Part shown: in pieces, positions 1-7,224 of the stretch
Numbering within the stretch: position 1 is the stretch's first letter
Layout of the letters: the number at the start of each line of letters is the position of its first letter
Source of the DNA: an uncultured Oscillospiraceae bacterium
GTDB lineage: Bacteria > Bacillota > Clostridia > Oscillospirales > Oscillospiraceae
DNA: 9,961 bases
Assembly: GCA_910587785.1 (NCBI GenBank)
Contig: CAJUOA010000109.1
Coordinates: 1-9,961 of the forward strand
Reading direction: 5' to 3'
The notes under the pieces: model-generated
Told to the model about the DNA's origin: nothing
The model's database searches: none
What the model saw: only the letters and a program-made list of their open reading frames with translations
Program-made: the position numbers and the translations under genes

Positions 1-179
1 TGCGCTCCCTTTCCTCCAACGCAGTCTCAGGGGAAGCGTTTCAGGGCGTTACCCCTTCATTCCACTTCTCGGAATACCAGTTAGGAAAAGCAGGAATTTA
101 TCCGCTTTTCCCGCTGCTTTTACCTCCTTCCAGGCCCTTGGCCCAGTTAAAGTTTATTTGCAGCAACGTGTCGCTGCAC
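1..179 (-). mobile_element. 5' end of a group II intron, cut off by the left edge
   Basis: Read on the minus strand, the adhesin frame stops making sense after position 180. The sequence that follows starts GTGCAG, close to the group II 5' consensus GUGYG. It begins with a 7-bp stem (GCAGCGA/TTGCTGC, one G-T wobble, loop CACG). It then carries strings that I recognise as domain I of clostridial group II introns, for example CTGGTATTCCGAGAAGTGG (minus strand, about 80 to 62) and the run CTGAGACTGCGTTGGAGGAA (minus strand, 30 to 11). The frame fits an insertion: the exon ends ..GAA AAC GGC G, and in Cna_B repeats the sequence after DENG often continues with a codon that starts with G. Only about 179 bases are present, so domains II to VI, the reverse transcriptase ORF and the 3' boundary cannot be seen. 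The boundary at 179/180 could be off by a base or two. Confidence 0.75.
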
Positions 180-3100
180 CGCCGTTTTCATCAGAACGAA
201 AAATACCGTTGCTTTCGCCAATGAGAGTTCCGTCCGCATAAGCAATTTTGAACTCAGCGTTCTGGAGGGTGACGCTGGGGTTGGTGGCGCAGACCTTGCG
301 GATGAGCAGGATGCCGTCCGGAGCGTTATCGAAAGAGACCGTGACCACATTCTGCTTTCCATCATCGGAAATATAGACAGTTTCAGAGGAATTGATGATG
401 GAATAGCCGTCTGCGGGGCTGATTTCTTCCACAATATAGGTTCCTGCGGTCAGGCCCGTCCAGATGGCGGTCCCGTTCTTCCCCGTGACCTTCGTGCCGA
501 TGACCGTACCGCCTGTCCCGGAAGTACCGCCCAAAAAGCGGAGCTGGAAGGTGCAGCCGGGAAGAGCCTCATGGGTGACGCTGTCATACTTTTCCACCAC
601 AATCGCATTGAGCGGCTCGTTGGAAAAAGTCAGCGTTTTGCTCTCGCCGCCGTGGATGATGACCTTCTGAGTAAGCGGCTCTTTCATCTGGAAGCCGGGG
701 GCCGGGGCCACCTCGGTCACGGTGTACTCGCCGGGGTACATCTTTTTCCCCTGCTCATGGAGCTTGATCTGCCCGTTGGCGTCTGTGAAGATATAACCGT
801 AGTCGATGGTGCTGGGCGCGTCAGCGGCCTCGCCATTGGAGGTATAGGTAACATGGAACTTGGCCCCCTCGATGGGAGCGCCCGCCACGCTGTCCTCCTT
901 GAAAATGGTCAGCTCCGGGGCCTTGTGGTCCTTGAAGGTAACTGTTTTCTCATCGCCGGGGTTTAGGCTGATGGTCTGAATCCGGTCGGCGTTTTTGCTG
1001 GGGAGATAGTAGGGGGCGGGGACGGACTTCTCCGTGATCCGGTAGCTGCCGGGGTCCAGCCGCAGGGAGACAGTGCCGTCCGCACCGGTGGTTACGTCAT
1101 GCTTGTAATCGCTGTTGATGCCCTCGATGGTGAACACGGTGCCGGGGATGATCGCTCCGGTGTCAGCATCGGTTTTGGAGATCGTCAGCAGGGGCTTCTT
1201 GCTGTTTTTGAAGATCAGGGTCTTTTCATCGCCGCCGTTCAGACTGATGGTCTGGGTCCGGTCGGCCTCGTTCTCCGGCAGACAGTAGGGGTCCGGCACA
1301 GATTTCTCAATGATCCGGTAGCTGCCGGGGGTAACACGCAGCATGGCGAAGCCGTCCGCCTCGGTGGTCACATCCTGGCGGTAATCGCTGTCGATGCCCT
1401 CCACCGTGAACACAGTGCCGGGGATGGGGGTGTTGGTCCCCTGCTCCACCTTGGAGATTTTCAAAACAGGCTGCTTCAGGTTGTCAAAAATCAGCTCCCG
1501 GTTCTCGCCGGGGCCGAGGTAGATGGTCTGGGTGGGTTCATCCCCCACCACATAGGGATCAGGGACGGATTTCTCCGTTACCTCATAGCTGTCAACGGGA
1601 ATATTGGAGAGGACGGCTTTGCCGTCAGGCCCGGTGGTCACATCGTTGTGGTAGCCGAAATGGATGCCCTTGATCTCAAAGACGGTGCCGGGAATGACCT
1701 CCTTGGTCTGCGAGTCTCTCTTGAGAATGGTGAGGCTGGGCAGCTTCTTGTCGGCGGCGGTCACGGTGACGGTTCCGCCGCCGTTGATGGTGGCCTGATC
1801 CACATGGGCGATGACCGGCTCGGTCAGGGTGGAATACGGAGCGGGGGCAGACACCTCCACAAAGGCGTACATCCCCTCGGTCACATCGGTGACAGTGATG
1901 GAGCCGTCCGCTTTGGTGGCCTCTGTGCCGATGATCTGACCGTCCTTGACGATGTTGAACACAGCGCCGGGGAGGGGGTTATCGCTGTCATCCAGTTTCA
2001 CCAGCTTGATTTTTACTTTAGCGTCATTTTCAAAGACGAGAGCAACATCGGTCTTGCCGTCCCAGACGAAGGTCTGCTTGGTCTTGTTCACATCGGGACT
2101 CTTGGTGTACTCCTCCGGGGGAGTGACCTCCTCTGCGGTAAAGCTGCCGATGGGCATATCTTTCCAGGGAACGTCCGTGAGGTAGCCGCCCTCACCGGTG
2201 ACATAGGTTCCAGTAAAATCGTTGTCCACGCCGGTGATCTTAATGACCGCCCCGGCGAGGCCCCTGGTGGGGTTGTCAGCGTCCACCTTGCGGATACTGC
2301 CCTCGCCGGTGATGACGGGGGTATCCCGGAAAGTAACAGTCACGGTCTTGTCGCTGCCGCTGGGCAGAACGACATACTGGGGGCCGGGGTTGTCGATCTC
2401 ATAGTCCTGGGGCGGTTCCAATTCAGTTACGGCGTAGGTGCCGGCATCCAGATTGGACACGGTGACTGTACCGTCGCTCCCCGTCACAACCTCCTTGGAG
2501 TAGGAGCCGTTTTCAGAGGTCACCCGGAACCGCGCTCCGGGCAGGCCCTTGTTGGGATTGGTGGAGTCCACCTTCTTGATGGTGAGGCTGTACTTCTCAC
2601 GGGTGACATTCAGTTCCCCAATCATGATGGCCTGCACATCGTTGGAGGGATGGTAGCTGGAGCCGGGGCCGGTGTAGGCGTACTCATAGACGGCGCAGTC
2701 GCCCCATACGCCCTGCGCGCCCAGGTCGAGAATATACTGCGCCCGGTCACGGAAGGAAGTTCCATCCAGCAGATCGTCAATGCTGGAAAAATTGGTATGT
2801 TCCAGATTGTTGTAGACGCACATCAGCTCCTCGGCGCAGGCGGCTGCGGGGTCCGCCAGCAGGTTGGCCTTATAGCGCCAGACCACAGCCTGCACCCAGG
2901 CGTTCATCGTCCAGGTGTAGCTGCTGTTCCAGACCTCGTCCACACCCAGGGCCTTGGCTTGGTCTGTGAACACGCCTGTGCTGTGGGCATAGAAATAGGC
3001 CATCATGGTTTTTACTGTGGGGTCGGAAATGGGCTGGGGGTTGCCCCAGGTGTGGCCCTTCAGCGACCAGCCCATGCCCTTGCCCTTCTCGGCGCAGAAG

Positions 3101-3318
3101 CCCATGGTGCTTTTCCCGTTGAGGCCGAAGTGCATCTGGTGCATATAGCAGACGCCCAGGGCGGGAGAATCGTAGTGGGTGTCATTGTAGGTACAGTCGT
3201 CCATTTTGATGGTATCCGGCGTGGCCGCCAGAGCTGTGGCGGGAAACAGCCCCAGCATACAGACCAGCGCCAGCAGCAGGGCCACCATGCGGGTCAATGG
3301 CGAATGGTTTTTCTTCAT
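154..3318 (-). CDS. Thioester-domain adhesin with Cna_B/SpaA repeats, interrupted by the intron
   Basis: Secreted surface adhesin; the open frame has 1054 residues. A signal peptide covers about residues 1-32 (KKN start, hydrophobic core, ATALAA). Residues about 40-235 resemble a thioester domain: Cys75 in MGFCAEKG and Gln143 in AWVQAVVW match the Cys and the [TV]QxxxW elements whose side chains form the internal thioester. About nine prealbumin-like Cna_B/SpaA repeats follow (starts near 243, 339, 435, 527, 616, 708, 800, 904 and 1002). They carry the usual Lys in IxKxD, Glu in xVTE and Asn/Asp at the end of each repeat, which can form isopeptide bonds. The last repeat breaks at FRSDENG; the final 8 or so residues (GAATRCCK) are intron sequence, so the true exon ends at about 180. 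No LPXTG-type signal is visible. The ATG at 3318 has AAGGAG upstream. A terminator separates it from the CAP gene. Thioester adhesins of this kind bind covalently to target surfaces; the target here is unknown. Confidence 0.88.
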   Translation of the reverse strand: MKKNHSPLTRMVALLLALVCMLGLFPATALAATPDTIKMDDCTYNDTHYDSPALGVCYMHQMHFGLNGKSTMGFCAEKGKGMGWSLKGHTWGNPQPISDPTVKTMMAYFYAHSTGVFTDQAKALGVDEVWNSSYTWTMNAWVQAVVWRYKANLLADPAAACAEELMCVYNNLEHTNFSSIDDLLDGTSFRDRAQYILDLGAQGVWGDCAVYEYAYTGPGSSYHPSNDVQAIMIGELNVTREKYSLTIKKVDSTNPNKGLPGARFRVTSENGSYSKEVVTGSDGTVTVSNLDAGTYAVTELEPPQDYEIDNPGPQYVVLPSGSDKTVTVTFRDTPVITGEGSIRKVDADNPTRGLAGAVIKITGVDNDFTGTYVTGEGGYLTDVPWKDMPIGSFTAEEVTPPEEYTKSPDVNKTKQTFVWDGKTDVALVFENDAKVKIKLVKLDDSDNPLPGAVFNIVKDGQIIGTEATKADGSITVTDVTEGMYAFVEVSAPAPYSTLTEPVIAHVDQATINGGGTVTVTAADKKLPSLTILKRDSQTKEVIPGTVFEIKGIHFGYHNDVTTGPDGKAVLSNIPVDSYEVTEKSVPDPYVVGDEPTQTIYLGPGENRELIFDNLKQPVLKISKVEQGTNTPIPGTVFTVEGIDSDYRQDVTTEADGFAMLRVTPGSYRIIEKSVPDPYCLPENEADRTQTISLNGGDEKTLIFKNSKKPLLTISKTDADTGAIIPGTVFTIEGINSDYKHDVTTGADGTVSLRLDPGSYRITEKSVPAPYYLPSKNADRIQTISLNPGDEKTVTFKDHKAPELTIFKEDSVAGAPIEGAKFHVTYTSNGEAADAPSTIDYGYIFTDANGQIKLHEQGKKMYPGEYTVTEVAPAPGFQMKEPLTQKVIIHGGESKTLTFSNEPLNAIVVEKYDSVTHEALPGCTFQLRFLGGTSGTGGTVIGTKVTGKNGTAIWTGLTAGTYIVEEISPADGYSIINSSETVYISDDGKQNVVTVSFDNAPDGILLIRKVCATNPSVTLQNAEFKIAYADGTLIGESNGIFRSDENGGAATRCCK
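931..1740 (-). repeat. Three closely similar tandem Cna_B/SpaA repeats (about 265-270 bp each)
   Basis: Adhesin residues about 527-613, 616-704 and 708-796 share the same frame of motifs: IPGTVFxIxGI, then DVTTxxDG, then EKSVPxPY, then QTISLxxG or a variant, then a closing F(K/D)N or FKD. The DNA is alike as well: the stretch for the segment around DVTT and IPGTVF recurs near 1090-1150, 1370-1430 and 1620-1690 with scattered changes. The copies at 616-704 and 708-796 are the closest pair. This points to recent internal duplication inside the gene. Confidence 0.85.
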
Positions 3319-3349
3319 AGATCAAAATTCTCCTTTTCCGCAGGCACAG

Positions 3350-3380
3350 AAAAAGGCCCTCCAGCTCTCGCTGGAAGGCC
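3350..3380 (-). terminator. Intrinsic terminator after the CAP gene
   Basis: On the minus strand GGCCTTCCAGC, loop GAGA, GCTGGAGGGCC forms an 11-bp stem with one G-U pair and is followed by TTTTT. It lies 20 bases after the CAP-protein stop and about 32 bases before the adhesin start, so adhesin transcription needs read-through or a promoter of its own. No clear promoter fits in the short gap. Confidence 0.85.
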
Positions 3381-3399
3381 GTCCCATGCCGTATTCTTG

Positions 3400-4173
3400 T
3401 TATCCGTAGTAGGGATTGACACTGTTTGGGATTCCGATGAACATATAGCAGTAGGTTACGGTTCCGATTTCGGCCACACCCACGCCGAGGCAGTCGCCCT
3501 TCGGGTCGATCATGGTCTGGAAGTGGCCGGGGGAGCTGATCCAGTTGTCCACGGCGTGTTGGGCAGTATCCTCCGTGGCCACGCTGGTGAACACGGTGAG
3601 GTTGGTCCCGAAGCCGCCCAGGTAGCCAAATTTCGCCGCGGCATCGCACTCCTCCTGGGTATGATGCCAGGAATACCGCTTGTCCGCAATCGTCTGGGCG
3701 GCGCTCATCAGGGCATCGTTGACCGGCAGTTCTGACGCGCCGTTGGCTCTGCGGGTCTGATTGATGAGCCGGATCATCTCCTGACGGATCTCCATGTTGT
3801 CTGTCAGGGCGGCACCATCCCCACTGGCGAGGGCTGATGGGGTGGTGGGAGTGCTGGAGCCAACGGTAAGCGTCAGCGTTCCAACCTCACCGGCACTGTT
3901 GGATACGGTAATCTCCGCGCTCCCCTCCGCTTTGGCAACCGCCACCCAGAAGGACAGCGCCTGCTCCACCGCTACCGTATCCGGGTCGCTGGAAGTGACG
4001 GTGTACTCCGCGCCGCTGGGGCCGATCACGAGGCCGCTGCGTTCTCCCACCTCCAGGGCATTACCCTTGTAGCTGCTCACTCGGATGGCGGGGGCCTCCG
4101 CCGCCTGGGCAGGAACGGCCAGCAGCACTGCCGCCATCGTGACCGCCAGGAACAGAATTTTTTTGCTTTTCAT
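3400..4173 (-). CDS. Secreted CAP/SCP-domain protein with an N-terminal Ig-like domain
   Basis: 257 residues from the ATG at 4173, chosen because it has GGAGG at a good distance and begins a clear signal peptide (MKSKKILFLAV..PAQAAEA). The open frame continues 57 codons upstream to another ATG, but that part has no start signal and reads like leader sequence. Residues about 25-108 resemble a bacterial Ig-like (Big_2-type) domain (EYTVTSSDPDTVAVE..., ending GTLTLTVGS). After a Ser/Thr/Ala linker the C-terminal half, about 130-257, is a CAP domain: MIRLINQTRRANG, WHHTQEEC, and the signature NWISSPGHFQTMIDP...GVGVAE. CAP proteins are secreted; activities in bacteria are varied and mostly unknown, so no reaction is assigned. 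No anchor motif is visible, so it is probably released or held by its Ig-like domain. Upstream neighbour: sortase, 206 bases away across a leader. Confidence 0.88.
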   Translation of the reverse strand: MKSKKILFLAVTMAAVLLAVPAQAAEAPAIRVSSYKGNALEVGERSGLVIGPSGAEYTVTSSDPDTVAVEQALSFWVAVAKAEGSAEITVSNSAGEVGTLTLTVGSSTPTTPSALASGDGAALTDNMEIRQEMIRLINQTRRANGASELPVNDALMSAAQTIADKRYSWHHTQEECDAAAKFGYLGGFGTNLTVFTSVATEDTAQHAVDNWISSPGHFQTMIDPKGDCLGVGVAEIGTVTYCYMFIGIPNSVNPYYG

Positions 4174-4343
4174 GCTCGTTTCCTCCGTTTCATAAAATGT
4201 GGGGTTCCCAAACCGAACCATACCACAAGGTTGGGAGGAAGTCGAATACAATCGGCAGACAGTTGCGTCGTCACAAAGTCCGCTCAACTCCGTTTCCGCC
4301 TGACGGCGAAAACTGCGTTTGCTCCCTTGCTCCTCCTTTTCCA
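4174..4343 (-). promoter_or_regulatory. Structured-looking 5' leader of the CAP gene
   Basis: This gap between the sortase and CAP genes has no convincing gene but holds several hairpins on the minus strand. GTGG-tat-GGTTC, loop GGTTTGG, GAACC-CCAC (4199-4226) is a 9-bp stem with a 3-base bulge, ending about 12 bases before the GGAGG of the CAP gene. CGCC-GTCA-GGCG lies further upstream, near 4300. The stretch looks familiar to me as something recurrent upstream of genes in clostridial ICEs, but I cannot name a family. It could be a riboregulator, attenuator or promoter region. No good -35/-10 pair was found. Confidence 0.45.
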
Positions 4344-4370
4344 CCCGTGACCGCTACGCTGGGTCACGGG
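4344..4370. repeat. Hairpin just after the sortase gene
   Basis: CCCGTGACC (4344-4352) and GGTCACGGG (4362-4370) are perfect 9-base inverted repeats with a 9-base loop, starting 9 bases after the sortase stop. On the minus strand no T-run follows, so it is not a standard intrinsic terminator. It may protect the 3' end of the mRNA or be part of the following leader. Confidence 0.6.
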
Positions 4371-4379
4371 CGGAGACCT

Positions 4380-5243
4380 TTATTTTTGGATAGCGGTCAC
4401 ACACCAGCGATAGTCCGGCTGGTTCATCACGCAGGTGTAGAGGGTGACACGGTTGTCGGTGGTGGCGGCAGTGCCGCTGGAGTCCGTGACGCTGACCTTC
4501 TCCACGCTGGTGACGGCATAGGTACGGGTCCCCAGCAGGGTGGTCAGGGTGATGGTGTCGCCCGCTTCCAGAGTGTGGATCTTCCCGAAGTGATTGGTCA
4601 CCCCGCGATTATGCCCCGCAAAGGCCACATTTCCATCCCAGATGCTGGTGTCGGTGAAGTGACCCGCCCCCTTCTTCAGCGCGGCGCTGTCCGTCCCCTG
4701 GTAGACCTTAACCGTCAGGCCGATGGCGGGAATCTTCAGCGTTCCCAGACTGCCGTTAGCGTAGTAGAGGTCATCCGTCACCTCCGTGTAGCCGGAGGTG
4801 GTACTACCCTGGGCGATGTCGGTAGGACTGCTGGGGATCTGGGTCATGGTGAAGTTGCCGCTGGTGTCCACCGAGGGGTACTGCCCAGGGACAAAGGAGC
4901 TGCCCGCCGCACCGCCGGTGGTGTTGGCTCCGGCACTGCCCACCTGATTGACCAAGCCGCCCGACAGCGCGCCGGGGACGAGGTTGGGGGTCAGGTACTC
5001 GCCGCTGCCAGGGAGGTAGCTGGTGGGGCTGCCGAAGCCGGGGGCGGCCAGGGCGGTGTTCTTACTCCTGTCCACGTTGGGGTTTTCCCATTCGTAGATG
5101 GTATCGTCTGAGGTGGGCTGGCCGAACAGGTAGTCCTCCGGTGCGTCAAAGTCATATTCCAGCGCATGGGCCGGAGCGCAGCAGAGGGCGCACAGCATGA
5201 CAGCCAGCAGGATGCTTCGCAAATGTAAGAGTTTGTGTTTCAA
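4380..5243 (-). CDS. Sortase (transpeptidase), secreted
   Basis: 287 residues. The sortase fold occupies about 160-287: LGTLKIPAIGLTVKVYQGT (entry strands), AGHNRG with catalytic His211, TLYTC with catalytic Cys271, and Arg279 in YRWCV. These are the three residues of the sortase active site, so it should be active. A signal/anchor segment lies at about 8-27 (ILLAVMLCALCCAPAHA). Residues 30-155 are a long Gly/Ser/Thr/Pro-rich linker, unusual among sortases of about 200-250 residues. The start is TTG at 5243; no ATG fits the frame, and GGAG lies 10 bases upstream. It begins 6 bases after the stop of the preceding membrane protein, so the two are probably translationally coupled. The expected substrate is the nearby adhesin, whose sorting signal is not visible, or another surface protein of the element. 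The short class (D/E-like) is not certain. Confidence 0.9.
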   Translation of the reverse strand: MKHKLLHLRSILLAVMLCALCCAPAHALEYDFDAPEDYLFGQPTSDDTIYEWENPNVDRSKNTALAAPGFGSPTSYLPGSGEYLTPNLVPGALSGGLVNQVGSAGANTTGGAAGSSFVPGQYPSVDTSGNFTMTQIPSSPTDIAQGSTTSGYTEVTDDLYYANGSLGTLKIPAIGLTVKVYQGTDSAALKKGAGHFTDTSIWDGNVAFAGHNRGVTNHFGKIHTLEAGDTITLTTLLGTRTYAVTSVEKVSVTDSSGTAATTDNRVTLYTCVMNQPDYRWCVTAIQK

Positions 5244-5249
5244 GCTCTG

Positions 5250-6203
5250 TCATCTCCGTTCTTTGATTTTTTTGAATACGACCACGCCGCCAGCGCCCAG
5301 GGCCAGAACTACAACACCGATCATCACAGGGCGTTTCAGGCTGGACAGATCCACAGGCTCTTTCTCGGTATCCGAGGGATTCTGGGTATCCTGAACACCA
5401 TCATTGTCCGCATCATGTTTCTCATCAGTGCCGGGGGCCTTGGACTCTTCCTGTGCTTTCTCGCTGCCGAAGATGGCGGTGTAGGTGACTACGGCGCAGT
5501 TGGCCTTAGACACCTCGCCGGTGTAATTGGCGCTGACCGTGTAGCCTGTGGCGTAGCGGCTGGTGGTGGAGCCGGTATAGCTGGCGGTGGCGGTGTAGCG
5601 GGTGACAGGGTTGCCCTCGCCGTCCACGTCCATAGACTCGCTCCACTTCACATCTCCCAGAGTCAGGGTCTTACCCTTGTCCTCAATGCTCTTGGGAATC
5701 AAGGACGCATCCGCCTCGGACAAATTGGGATAGCTGCGGCTGGCGGAGAGGGTGTTGGTCTTGGTGGCGTAGCCGTCCGTGGTGACCTGGACGCTGGTGT
5801 GATCCAGGCGCAGGATGCCAACATAGCCGTCCTCGGTGGTCACCTCCATCTCGGCGTCCAGCCGTTGGAGGATCGTTTCCAGGTTATTGGTATCGCTGGC
5901 CTGGGTGACTGTTTCCGTGTAGGTCTGCACATCCACGCCCACCTCGTCCTTTCGGGTCATGTCCAGCAGGTAATAGCGCCGCCCATTGCGGGTGAAGTCC
6001 TCGGTGGGGATGAGGCTGGGATCATCGCCCAGGGAGAGCTGATAGGTCTTGTTGATCCGCAGCTCGTCAAAGTCGCCGTAGGTGTACTCCTCCACGGAAA
6101 TGGGATAGTAGCTGGAATCGCTGGCGGCCTCCGCGGCCAGGGCGGTGGCGCTCCCGGCCATGACGAGTGCCAGGGCGCACAGGGTTGTCAAAATGCGTTT
6201 CAT
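5250..6203 (-). CDS. Secreted protein with C-terminal membrane anchor, unknown function
   Basis: 317 residues. A signal peptide covers about 1-26 (MKRILTTLCALALVMAGSATALAAEA). The body, 30-250, is a Thr/Tyr-rich beta-type extracellular region without a family I can name. Residues 263-279 (HDADNDGVQDTQNPSDT) contain DxDxDGxxD, the pattern of a calcium-binding loop as in thrombospondin type 3 repeats, within an acidic Pro/Ser linker. A membrane segment at about 291-310 (RPVMIGVVVLALGAGGVVVF) is followed by KKIKERR, so the body should lie outside and the short basic tail inside. The ATG at 6203 has GGAGG 9 bases upstream. It lies 48 bases after the primase-like gene and 6 bases before the sortase, so it shares an operon with both. 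It may be a partner of the sortase or adhesin, or a structural component of a surface assembly; this is inferred only from position. Confidence 0.8.
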   Translation of the reverse strand: MKRILTTLCALALVMAGSATALAAEAASDSSYYPISVEEYTYGDFDELRINKTYQLSLGDDPSLIPTEDFTRNGRRYYLLDMTRKDEVGVDVQTYTETVTQASDTNNLETILQRLDAEMEVTTEDGYVGILRLDHTSVQVTTDGYATKTNTLSASRSYPNLSEADASLIPKSIEDKGKTLTLGDVKWSESMDVDGEGNPVTRYTATASYTGSTTSRYATGYTVSANYTGEVSKANCAVVTYTAIFGSEKAQEESKAPGTDEKHDADNDGVQDTQNPSDTEKEPVDLSSLKRPVMIGVVVLALGAGGVVVFKKIKERR

Positions 6204-6251
6204 TGAGAATTTCCTCCGTTTTTTGATAGATTTTCAGCCTGAATGATGGTG

Positions 6252-7163
6252 TTATCTGGCGGCGGCCTGCTGATAATCCCCCCTTTCTCTGGCCCGCCCT
6301 CGCTGCTGCAGGTATGCGTTCCAATCCTTGCCCTGGGCTGGCGTCCTGGTGGAGATGGTGTAGCCCTTCTGAGCGTACTCCTCCCGGAACTTCTCTGTAG
6401 CCTCCTGTCCCGGTCCGTCCGCGTCCAGGCACAGGACAATTTGTTTCAGATGCGGATTCTCCCGCAGGTAGGTGTCCAGCGGCCCTTGGTAGAGTCCGCA
6501 CAGGGCAACGGCGTTGCTGGTAACTGCCCTGTGGAGAGTGCAGAAGCTCATGAGGTCGATGGGAGCCTCGAACACCGCTACCCAATCCAGGGCGGGGTCG
6601 CAGGGCAGACGGAAGGCCACGCTTTTGTCGCTACCAACGGCGTCCCCTTTGAAGCCGGGGCCGTCCAGGTCATAGGTACCGCGTTTGCTGGCGAACACCG
6701 GCTTGCCGCTGCCGTCCCGACCTACGAACACGCAGTTGTGGTGCAGGCCGTCCTCATACAGCAGGCCGGAGTCGATGAAGCCCCGGATCACCTGGGGCGC
6801 GATGCCTCTCTTTTGAAGATAGGCAAACACCCGCCGCTGGTCCTGGTTGGGGATGGGCAGGGTGAAGGCGGGCTTTTCCGCCTGCTGGACTGGCCTGGGG
6901 CGCGGAGTGGGGGAGTCTCTGGCGCGGTGACCGTTGAACTCCAGCAGGTAGTTCACGGCCTCCCGGAAATCCTTCCCGCAGAACTCCTGCAGGAACGTAA
7001 TGGCGTCTCCGCCTGTGCCGTTGGAGTACCGTTTCCAGGTCCGCCGGTTCTTGATGCGGATGCTGTCCATCTCCTTGGTGGTGTAGTAGCTACCCAGCCG
7101 CCGCACCCGGTAGCCTAAGTGTTCCAGCAGGTCCGGCAGGTCGGTTCCCTTGGCGATCTCCAT
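6252..7163 (-). CDS. DUF3991/Toprim-type primase-like protein
   Basis: 303 residues from the ATG at 7163. The order is an N-terminal region equivalent to a CHC2 zinc finger (SYYTTKEMDSIRI..WKRYSNGTGGDAITFLQEF, about 25-61), a DUF3991-like middle (QDQRRVFAYLQKRGIAPQVIRGFIDSGLL, about 107-135), and a Toprim domain with Glu199 in AVFEAPID and Asp247/Asp249 in CLDADGPG, the acidic residues that bind metal. The zinc-finger-like part keeps the GGDAI motif but has lost the paired Cys ligands. Such proteins are common on clostridial conjugative elements and probably act in single-strand DNA synthesis or processing during transfer. The start is doubtful: family-like sequence (PGFRFTDEE) continues in frame upstream of the ATG up to an ACG at 7208, which sits 9 bases after AAGGAGG. 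The ATG at 7163 has GAGGAG directly against it, a poor spacing. Confidence 0.88.
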   Translation of the reverse strand: MEIAKGTDLPDLLEHLGYRVRRLGSYYTTKEMDSIRIKNRRTWKRYSNGTGGDAITFLQEFCGKDFREAVNYLLEFNGHRARDSPTPRPRPVQQAEKPAFTLPIPNQDQRRVFAYLQKRGIAPQVIRGFIDSGLLYEDGLHHNCVFVGRDGSGKPVFASKRGTYDLDGPGFKGDAVGSDKSVAFRLPCDPALDWVAVFEAPIDLMSFCTLHRAVTSNAVALCGLYQGPLDTYLRENPHLKQIVLCLDADGPGQEATEKFREEYAQKGYTISTRTPAQGKDWNAYLQQRGRARERGDYQQAAAR

Positions 7164-7205
7164 CTCCTCGTCCGTAAAGCGGAAACCTGGGGCTGTGCTT
7201 TGTCT

Positions 7206-7224
7206 CGTAGATAGTCACCTCCTT
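7206..7224 (-). promoter_or_regulatory. Strong ribosome binding site followed by ACG instead of a start codon
   Basis: On the minus strand AAGGAGG (7224-7218) is followed after 9 bases by ACG (7208-7206). Reading on from ACG in the frame of the primase-like gene gives RQSTAPGFRFTDEE and then the annotated Met. No ATG, GTG or TTG in this frame lies between the in-frame TGA (7217-7215) and the ATG at 7163. A single T to C change of an ATG would explain this. Confidence 0.65.

Noticed and set aside
1099..3735. Plus-strand open frame of 878 codons over the adhesin
   Set aside because: It is the mirror of a GC-rich coding strand. The minus-strand frame has a signal peptide, thioester domain and Cna_B repeats; this one has no start signal or recognisable domain.
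4174..4344. 57-residue N-terminal extension of the CAP protein
   Set aside because: The upstream ATG at 4344 lies in a hairpin without a well-placed ribosome binding site. The ATG at 4173 has GGAGG and begins a signal peptide.
5235..6206. Plus-strand open frame of 323 codons over the anchored protein
   Set aside because: Antisense shadow of a gene with signal peptide and membrane anchor; composition is Gly/Ala/Val-rich with no features.
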